A stretch of 48,521 nt of DNA from contig JAFYDI010000045.1 in NCBI GenBank assembly GCA_017544835.1, positions 1-48,521 of the forward strand, in the 5' to 3' direction. Both the position numbers and the translations under genes were made by a program. The notes beneath the pieces were generated by a model, which was given only the letters and a program-made list of their open reading frames with translations, searched no databases and was not told the DNA's origin. Shown here one piece after another: positions 42,726-48,521 of the stretch (position 1 is its first letter; every line of letters starts with the position of its first letter). The DNA is from Lachnospiraceae bacterium. Lineage in GTDB: Bacteria > Bacillota > Clostridia > Lachnospirales > Lachnospiraceae.

Positions 42726-44738
42726 ATGAACGAGGAAAACAAAAAAGTCAAACAGCTAAGCGGAAAACTTATGGTGCGCTTCCTGCCCGTAATTTTTATC
42801 GGCATAGCTGTAATTATCGGTGTGGTTGCAATTTTCAGCCTTCGTCTGCTTAAGAACCTCTTGTATACTACCTTGGAGCAGCATGTGTATGCTGATTCGG
42901 GCGAGGTTAACAAGCAGCTTAATTCTACTTTCTATTATCTGAATGCAATCGCAGATTCCATCGAGATTCAGGAATTTACAGATGATGAGGAATTAAAGGC
43001 GTTTATGGCTCAGTCGCTCGGTCGATACGATATGATTCCTACCGGCGTGTATCTGGGCTTAAATGACGGTGCATACGTAGATCCATCCGGCTGGGATCCC
43101 GGAGCTGACATAAGAGAGAGCAAGTGGTACAACCAAGGTATGGGCTACTCCAATTCGTATTATTATTTCTACGACGTTCCTTATTTTGACTCAGATACCG
43201 GTGATCTTTGTGCCACCGTTATTCGTCACGTCCACTTAAAAGACGGAAGAGAAGGCGTTCTCGCTTCAGACCTTATGATGGCGGCTTGCCAGGAATATCT
43301 TAATTCCGTATCAATTTTTGACAACGGACGTGCGGTAATGATTACTTCCGAGAATCTTATCTTAAGCAGCCCCAACGCAGACTGGTGCGGCATGACTATA
43401 GAGGAGACCGGCGATAAGTTTTACGCAGCACTTGGAAATCTTATGACCGGTAAAGACGGCGAAGTCAGAGAGTTTAAGTCCGGTAACGCCGTCTATTACG
43501 GAGTTGTTTCTACCGTAAACGGAACCGATTGGAAAGTAATTGATTACGCCAAGCAAAAGGACGTATTATCCGATGTGTATGCAATGTTCAATTTCATTAT
43601 AGCCTCGGGATTTATAATGATTGCTGTAATCATTGTTCTTTTCATAACTACGCTTGGCAGAATGATAAGAAAGCCTGTTTCCGAACTTACGGATAACATT
43701 AGGCATATCGGCGAGGGCGACTTCACTGTTGAAATTAATGCCAAGGGTGATGATGAAATTGCTTTCATGAATGAATCAATGAACGGCTTCATTTCCAACA
43801 TGCGAGGCACGATTCGAAACATAAAAGACATTTCCGAACGCCTTGAAAAGGATTCACGCAGGTCTAAAGATACTGCCGGTGTACTCAGTACAGAGGCCAA
43901 AGAACAAGCTTCTTCCATGGAACAGATTCTCGACAGCATGGAATCAATGGCTCATTCCGTTACGGAAGTTGCAGAGAACGCTACTTCTCTTGCTATGACG
44001 GTAGCAGACCTTACCGAATCGGAGCGCGGTGTAGAAGCCAACATGAACGAACTCGTTGAAAAGGCCGGAGTCGGAAGGAAAGATATGAGTAAGGTAAGCG
44101 ACGGTATGCAGGACATAGTTGCTTCCATGAACGATATGAATACCGCTGTGCGCTCCGTAGATCAGGCAGCTGAGCAGATTAATCAGATTATCGATATGAT
44201 TAACGAAATCGCAAGTCAGACCAATCTGTTGTCATTAAACGCTTCCATTGAGGCGGCTCGTGCGGGAGAGGCAGGACGAGGATTTGCGGTTGTTGCAACC
44301 GAAATCGGTCAGCTTGCCAATAACAGTGCCAATGCTACCCAGCAGATTGCGGAAATCATCAGAGGAATGACCGAAAAGGTACAGGATCTTGCGGAAAAAT
44401 CCGAGCACAATACCAAGATGATTAATGAAAGCTCCGAAGCTATCACTAACGCTGCAGATACATTCAAGCAGATCACCGATGACTTAAGTGAAGCAAGTAA
44501 GACAATGGTTAAGATGGCAGACCAGATGAATAAGGTTAACGACGTTGCTGCCAATATGGCTTCCGTTTCCGAAGAACAGTCTGCTACATCTCAGGAAATT
44601 ACGGCTACCATCAATCAGCTTACTGAAAGCTCGAGAAATGTGGCAGCATCCAGTGATACCGTATCCGGCGCAGCAACCTCCGTAGCAGAGGCCGCCGATG
44701 CAATTAATGAGAGCGTTAAATTCTTTACCATTGATTAA
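42726..44738 (+). CDS. methyl-accepting chemotaxis protein
   Basis: A 670-residue chemoreceptor. TM1 at about 19-45, an outside Cache-type sensor domain (about 46-275, with [17 protein letters not shown] and GVLASDLMM), TM2 about 288-312, HAMP to about 370, and a long cytoplasmic coiled coil. The signalling tip is [20 protein letters not shown] with [18 protein letters not shown] after it (about residues 490-525). It relays ligand binding to CheA/CheW to bias flagellar rotation. AAAGGGGA precedes the ATG. Monocistronic between terminators at 42606 and 44772; ligand unknown. Confidence 0.95.
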   Translation: MNEENKKVKQLSGKLMVRFLPVIFIGIAVIIGVVAIFSLRLLKNLLYTTLEQHVYADSGEVNKQLNSTFYYLNAIADSIEIQEFTDDEELKAFMAQSLGRYDMIPTGVYLGLNDGAYVDPSGWDPGADIRESKWYNQGMGYSNSYYYFYDVPYFDSDTGDLCATVIRHVHLKDGREGVLASDLMMAACQEYLNSVSIFDNGRAVMITSENLILSSPNADWCGMTIEETGDKFYAALGNLMTGKDGEVREFKSGNAVYYGVVSTVNGTDWKVIDYAKQKDVLSDVYAMFNFIIASGFIMIAVIIVLFITTLGRMIRKPVSELTDNIRHIGEGDFTVEINAKGDDEIAFMNESMNGFISNMRGTIRNIKDISERLEKDSRRSKDTAGVLSTEAKEQASSMEQILDSMESMAHSVTEVAENATSLAMTVADLTESERGVEANMNELVEKAGVGRKDMSKVSDGMQDIVASMNDMNTAVRSVDQAAEQINQIIDMINEIASQTNLLSLNASIEAARAGEAGRGFAVVATEIGQLANNSANATQQIAEIIRGMTEKVQDLAEKSEHNTKMINESSEAITNAADTFKQITDDLSEASKTMVKMADQMNKVNDVAANMASVSEEQSATSQEITATINQLTESSRNVAASSDTVSGAATSVAEAADAINESVKFFTID

Positions 44739-44771
44739 TTTGGATGTATTTATTATTTACGCTACAGCAAG

Positions 44772-44809
44772 TCCCGGGTCCGTTTTAAGACGGATTCGGG
44801 ATTTTTTTT
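44772..44809 (+). terminator. terminator of the chemoreceptor gene
   Basis: TCCCGGGTCCGT (44772-44783) pairs with ACGGATTCGGGA (44790-44801) with two wobbles, followed by eight Ts. Confidence 0.9.
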
Positions 44810-44815
44810 GCATTT

Positions 44816-44899
44816 ATGCAAGATTAGCGCATAATTTGAAAATATGCATGAATAATGCATTATTGACAATTATGCACAAATGATGCATAATGAGCTTGG
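44816..44899 (+). repeat. three tandem 28-bp repeats with ATGCA half-sites
   Basis: Units start at 44816, 44844 and 44872, each opening with ATGCA and carrying a second GCAT-containing half-site 11 bases later (44827 GCGCAT, 44855 ATGCAT, 44883 ATGCAT). The two half-sites in a unit lie one helical turn apart. The third unit overlaps the spacer and -10 of the satD promoter. Probable operator array for the product of the next gene or another regulator. Confidence 0.7.
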
Positions 44900-44904
44900 A
44901 GGTG
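44863..44904 (+). promoter_or_regulatory. satD promoter and RBS
   Basis: Consensus -35 TTGACA (44863-44868), 17 bases, -10 CATAAT (44886-44891). The GGAGGTG ribosome site (44898-44904) begins at the expected transcription start, so the leader is only about ten bases. Confidence 0.75.
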
Positions 44905-44908
44905 CCAC

Positions 44909-45571
44909 ATGAACTACATTGCCATAATCGGAGACATCAAGCATTCAAAGGACATATCCAATCGATATGAAATTCAGGAAAAGCTGAAAGGCGTCCTTGA
45001 TTACATTAACGAGAAATATAAGAAAGACATTGCGGCTAAATTCCTTATCACGCTCGGGGATGAATTTCAGGGTTTGCTTTCTGCGGCTGAGCCTCTTGTG
45101 GATATTGTCGGTTATATACAAAACGAAATGTTTCCCATACGTATCAGAATCGGTGTGGGGATAGGAGAGATAACCACGGAGATTAACCCGGGTGCGGCCA
45201 TAGGAGCGGACGGTCCTGCTTTCTACGCCGCCAGAAAAGCCATAAACGGTATCCATGATACGGAGAAGAAACTTAAGAAACAGGCTCCCGATATTCAGAT
45301 TGAACTTGCAGACAATTCGGATATTGACTATGAGCAGATTAATACCATTCTTTCGCTGCTAAAGGTAGTTGAAAACGGATGGTCCGAGAGCCAGAGAAAG
45401 ACCATATGGGACATGCTGCAAAACGGCGGCAGCCAGGAAGATTGCGCAAGAAGGCTTAATACCACGCAGTCAACCGTGGCAAGGAGACTTTCAAGCGGCA
45501 ATTATATGGTGTACAACAATTCAAGAAAGCTGCTTCACGAAGTTACAAAGCGCTTTGACAATCGCAAATAA
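44909..45571 (+). CDS. satD: SatD family protein, cyclase-like core with HTH tail
   Basis: A 220-residue soluble protein of the SatD family (named from the Streptococcus mutans sat acid-tolerance operon; function unknown). Residues 1-130 look like a nucleotidyl-cyclase fold: Asp9 in IAIIGDIKHSK, Asp51 in ITLGDEFQGLL, then IRIGVGIGEITTEINPGAAI and GADGPAFYAARKA, which match the metal-binding Asps and glycine-rich core of class III cyclases. Residues about 165-200 (SQEDCARRLNTTQSTVARRL) form a helix-turn-helix. So it may be a small-molecule-sensing DNA-binding protein. Its promoter holds the 28-bp repeats, suggesting autoregulation. The DUF3307 gene follows after 18 bases. The cyclase link is my inference. 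Confidence 0.85.
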   Translation: MNYIAIIGDIKHSKDISNRYEIQEKLKGVLDYINEKYKKDIAAKFLITLGDEFQGLLSAAEPLVDIVGYIQNEMFPIRIRIGVGIGEITTEINPGAAIGADGPAFYAARKAINGIHDTEKKLKKQAPDIQIELADNSDIDYEQINTILSLLKVVENGWSESQRKTIWDMLQNGGSQEDCARRLNTTQSTVARRLSSGNYMVYNNSRKLLHEVTKRFDNRK

Positions 45572-45589
45572 TTACATTGGGGGATAATT

Positions 45590-46333
45590 ATGATAACCAA
45601 ATACCTGCTTATATTGGGCGTAGGACACATTCTGGGCGATTTCTACTTTCAGACAGAGAAGATTGCAATCGGAAAGGATAAAAGTTATAAAGGGGTAGTC
45701 ATTCATTCACTTGAATACTGGCTTTCCATGCTCCTTGTGACAATACCGGTCATAAGTCTTGACATGGTGCTTGCCGCGACGATTGTTTCTTTGGCACATT
45801 TCTTAATCGATTCTTTGAAATATCTGCTTCTTAAGAAAAAGAAAATCAAAAAAACCGGCACGGTATTCATACTCGACCAGGCTTTTCATGTGCTTTCGAT
45901 CTATGTAATGGCTTACATTATGCTTCAATGGAACTATTGTCTTGGTGAGTACTCTGCGGTTCGGGAAATCGGTGAGGCCTTCGGAGTAGATCTTATAAGT
46001 GTTGCAAAGTGGATACTGGCGCTTTTTGTTATCCATACTCCGACGAACATAGCTATCCAGACACTTTTAAGCGGCTACAGACCGCCGGAAGAGGATAAGC
46101 GCATTATTACAGCCAATAACAGAGCCGGCAGAATGATAGGCACAATTGAGCGTCTTATAATGCTCATTTTTATCGCTCTTGACCAATATTCCGCCATGGG
46201 TCTGGTGCTTACGGCCAAGTCCATCGCGCGCTACGACAAAATCGCCAAGGAACCCAAATTTGCCGAATACTATCTGCTCGGTACGCTTTTAAGTACCGTA
46301 TGTGTGGTGCTTTGCAAGGTGGTGATACTGTAA
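45590..46333 (+). CDS. DUF3307 membrane protein
   Basis: A 247-residue membrane protein with about six helices. Acid/His pairs recur at the membrane faces: His13/Asp17 in GHILGDFYFQ, His39, His70/Asp74 in AHFLIDSLK, and Asp96/His100 in LDQAFHV. The HxxxD, HxxxD, DxxxH spacing would suit metal coordination, so a membrane-bound metal-dependent enzyme is plausible, though DUF3307 has no known activity to my knowledge. It is co-transcribed with satD; SatD and DUF3307 genes are often neighbours in Firmicutes. GGGGGA precedes the ATG. No terminator is clear after it; the gap to 46452 is AT-rich. Confidence 0.85.
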   Translation: MITKYLLILGVGHILGDFYFQTEKIAIGKDKSYKGVVIHSLEYWLSMLLVTIPVISLDMVLAATIVSLAHFLIDSLKYLLLKKKKIKKTGTVFILDQAFHVLSIYVMAYIMLQWNYCLGEYSAVREIGEAFGVDLISVAKWILALFVIHTPTNIAIQTLLSGYRPPEEDKRIITANNRAGRMIGTIERLIMLIFIALDQYSAMGLVLTAKSIARYDKIAKEPKFAEYYLLGTLLSTVCVVLCKVVIL

Positions 46334-46451
46334 GTGGCAGGGTTTCTATGACGAAATATAAAAAAAACCGTGAGTTATACTTATAGTTTATGTTTTCTTT
46401 TTATGAAATAATAAATAATTATAGGTGACGGATATTCACGGGGGTAAGTTT

Positions 46452-48182
46452 ATGAAAATGCTGCTTAAGCTCAGCAAAGAGGCTATTAAGTTTAAAAACC
46501 TTTATATTATAGCTATTTTCTCCACCTTTATGCTTACGGCCATTAACCTCGCGGCGCCGAGGGCGTTGTCGGCGATGACGGGTATTGTAAGTGAAGGCGT
46601 GGACGAAGCGGGAATGCACAGAATTCTGATACTTACGCTTATTCTTGTGGGCTTGTATCTGTTCAGGGTTTTGTTCAGATTCTTAAGCAATTACCTTGCG
46701 CACAAGGCGGCCTGGTATCTGGTGGGAGATCTTCGCACCAAGGTATACGATAAGCTTGAGCGCATGCACATAGGGTATTTTCATGACAAGCAGACCGGCG
46801 ACCTTATGAGCCGAATTGTCAATGATACGAGAGATTTCGAACTATTATATGCTCACATGATTCCCGACACCATCACTAACTTTGTGACGTTTGCGGGCGT
46901 TCTCATTATGCTTCTTACGATTAATATGAAGCTTGCGCTTATTACCTGCGCGCCGCTTCCGCTAATCTTTATTTCGGGCATTATTTTTTCCAAGAAAGTA
47001 AGACCATATTTTAAAATTTCGCAAAAGAAAATGGGCGAGCTCTCCGGCAAGCTTCAGGACAATCTTTCGGGTATTCACGAGATTCAGTCCTTTGGGCGCG
47101 AAGAGTATGAGACCGAGCAGGTTGATGCGACTAACTTCGAGCATATTAAAGCTATGCTTACAGCTCTTAAATACAGCGGCATATTCCATCCGACGGTAGA
47201 GTTTATTTCGTCTATAGGAACCATTCTTGTGGTGGCTTTCGGCGGACTTCTTGCGTATCGGGAAGGGCTTAAGGTTGAGGATATTGTAGCGTTCTTACTG
47301 TACCTTGGATTGTTCTATGCTCCTGTTACGGGACTTGCGAACCTGCTTGAGAGTATGCAGCAGTCGCTTGCGGGCGCCGAGCGTGTGGTGGCGGTTCTGG
47401 ATGCGCCTTGCGAGATTAAAGATAAGGATGGCGCCGAGGCTTTGTCGGATGTTAAGGGTGCAATTACTTTTGAGAATGTAAGCTTCTCTTATGAGACGGG
47501 AATTCCGGTGCTTGACGGAGTTTCTTTTGACTGCGCACCGGGTAAGATGCTTGCGCTTGTGGGGCCCACGGGTGTAGGCAAGACTACGCTGACACAGTTG
47601 ATTTCAAGATTCTATGAGCCTACGTCGGGTCGGATATTGATAGACGGACATGATATTCAGGATGTGACGATAGAGAGTCTTAGGCAGAACATTTCGCCGG
47701 TACTGCAGGATACGTTTCTGTTTAACGGAACCATCGCCGAGAATATCGGCTACGCGTATCCCGAGGCAGACCTTGATATGATTAAAGAGGCGGCCAAGAT
47801 TGCCAACATTCACGAGGATATTCTCGCTATGCCTAACGGTTACGATACCGTTGTGGGTGAGCGCGGATTGAGACTCTCGGGCGGACAGAAGCAGCGAGTT
47901 TCGATAGCCCGTGCCATTCTCAGAAAGTCGCCGATTATCATTCTAGACGAGGCGACGGCTTCCGTTGACGTTGAGACTGAAAGGCAGATTCAGGACGCAA
48001 TAACCGGTATCGTGGGCTCACGCACCATCATTGCCATCGCTCATCGACTTTCCACAATCCGAAACGCCGATATGATTCTTGTAATCGAAGACGGCAAGAT
48101 AACCGAACAAGGCACCCACGACGAACTTGTGGCGCTTGGCGGAAGCTATGCAAGGATGAGTAGGATACAGAGTAATTCGTAG
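46452..48182 (+). CDS. ABC exporter half-transporter (TMD-NBD fusion)
   Basis: A 576-residue type IV ABC half-transporter. Six helices fill residues 1-310, then the ATPase with Walker A LVGPTGVGKTTL (about 368-379), Q-loop ISPVLQDTFLFN, signature RLSGGQKQRVSIARAIL and Walker B PIIILDEATASVD. It should work as a homodimer, or with a partner outside the window, exporting lipids, drugs or peptides. The ATG at 46452 follows CACGGGGGTAAGTTT; an in-frame GTG nine codons earlier (46425) is less likely. Substrate unknown. Confidence 0.93.
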   Translation: MKMLLKLSKEAIKFKNLYIIAIFSTFMLTAINLAAPRALSAMTGIVSEGVDEAGMHRILILTLILVGLYLFRVLFRFLSNYLAHKAAWYLVGDLRTKVYDKLERMHIGYFHDKQTGDLMSRIVNDTRDFELLYAHMIPDTITNFVTFAGVLIMLLTINMKLALITCAPLPLIFISGIIFSKKVRPYFKISQKKMGELSGKLQDNLSGIHEIQSFGREEYETEQVDATNFEHIKAMLTALKYSGIFHPTVEFISSIGTILVVAFGGLLAYREGLKVEDIVAFLLYLGLFYAPVTGLANLLESMQQSLAGAERVVAVLDAPCEIKDKDGAEALSDVKGAITFENVSFSYETGIPVLDGVSFDCAPGKMLALVGPTGVGKTTLTQLISRFYEPTSGRILIDGHDIQDVTIESLRQNISPVLQDTFLFNGTIAENIGYAYPEADLDMIKEAAKIANIHEDILAMPNGYDTVVGERGLRLSGGQKQRVSIARAILRKSPIIILDEATASVDVETERQIQDAITGIVGSRTIIAIAHRLSTIRNADMILVIEDGKITEQGTHDELVALGGSYARMSRIQSNS

Positions 48183-48206
48183 GAAGCTGCTTAACATGGT
48201 GGTATC

Positions 48207-48521
48207 ATGACAGAGATTAAAAGATTTGAGAAAGATGACATTAAACGTGTAATCGCATTTGAAAAAGAACTAAGGGAGCAGGAGCCCGATACCTATTACT
48301 GGGAGCCGGATGAGGCATATGAGAGACAATTGGAGAATAGCTTCGAGGACTCGAGATTTAACACAGCCATGTCATTCATTGCACTTAAAGGTGACAGAGT
48401 AATAGGCAGAATAGATGCTTCATTAATCAGCAGCCGAAGCGACGCGGCTTGCTTTAGTGCATACCTCGACTGGATATGTGTTTTAAAGAGCGAGCGACAC
48501 AATAATGTGGCGCAGGCGTTA
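48207..48521 (+). CDS. GNAT acetyltransferase, cut by window end
   Basis: The first 105 codons of an open frame running off the window: MTEIKRFEKDDIKRVIAFEK and then FIALKGDRVIGRIDASL, with YLDWICVLKSERHNNVAQAL at the edge. The strand order and the V-L-K-S-E-R-H-N-N segment in the acetyl-CoA loop position fit a GNAT N-acetyltransferase. The ribosome site is weak (GGTGG). It lies 24 bases after the ABC exporter and may be co-transcribed. Confidence 0.7.
   Translation, partial: MTEIKRFEKDDIKRVIAFEKELREQEPDTYYWEPDEAYERQLENSFEDSRFNTAMSFIALKGDRVIGRIDASLISSRSDAACFSAYLDWICVLKSERHNNVAQAL

Noticed and set aside
1-48521. CRISPR array, tRNA/rRNA genes, transposase or phage genes
   Set aside because: No regular direct repeats with spacers, no cloverleaf or rRNA-like stretches, and no transposase, integrase or phage structural motifs were found among the reading frames. 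The only tandem repeats are the three units at 44816-44899.

Overview
The window looks like chromosomal DNA of a Firmicute of the family Lachnospiraceae; a rumen or gut Butyrivibrio/Pseudobutyrivibrio-like organism is my best guess. I infer this from the Gram-positive style signals (strong AAGGAGG ribosome binding sites, lipobox Cys signal peptides, YesM/YesN-type two-component system, ATPase-less sugar ABC operon), the phosphorolytic glycan enzymes and the moderate GC content. There is no rRNA, tRNA, CRISPR array, prophage or intact IS element that I can see.

Layout. 1-6.3 kb: a TetR regulator facing away from a small acidic membrane-anchored protein, then a three-gene envelope operon of two membrane/TPR proteins and a secreted protein with an IYLYP-type domain. 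6.3-6.95 kb: a 650-base gap holding the start of a broken thrH gene and a well-signalled 21-residue peptide gene divergent from a LysR regulator. 6.95-15.4 kb: accessory genes (LysR, methyltransferase, a membrane GT-C-like protein, P-loop protein, XRE/TPR regulator, two GNATs, DUF4037, EamA exporter).

15.6-30.8 kb is a glucan-use locus. It has a GH16 laminarinase-like lipoprotein, a GH94 phosphorylase, a second very large GH94-like phosphorylase, a sugar-binding protein, two permeases with no ATPase, then a second binding protein fused into an operon with a histidine kinase and an AraC-type response regulator. The proposed scheme is extracellular cutting of beta-1,3-glucan, import of oligosaccharides, and phosphorolysis to glucose-1-phosphate under control of the SBP-HK-RR trio.

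30.8-34.5 kb: EamA exporter, a possible three-way-junction RNA, a flagellum-associated-type protein, a ZIP metal transporter behind a perfect 16-bp palindrome, and small proteins including a stand-alone FakA-middle-like domain. 34.5-40.7 kb: a second LysR gene divergent from a purine operon purA-purC-purB-guaA. 40.9-48.5 kb: another AT-rich GT-C membrane protein, a chemoreceptor, a satD-DUF3307 pair preceded by three 28-bp repeats, an ABC exporter and a GNAT cut off by the window end.

The most interesting items are (a) the satD-DUF3307 module, where SatD reads like a cyclase-fold protein with a DNA-binding tail and its promoter carries iteron-like repeats; (b) two LysR genes with nearly identical, mirror-symmetric divergent promoters, one facing a 21-residue peptide gene and the other facing purA; (c) the three-way-junction RNA at 31.7 kb; and (d) the unexplained envelope operon at 1.4-6.3 kb.
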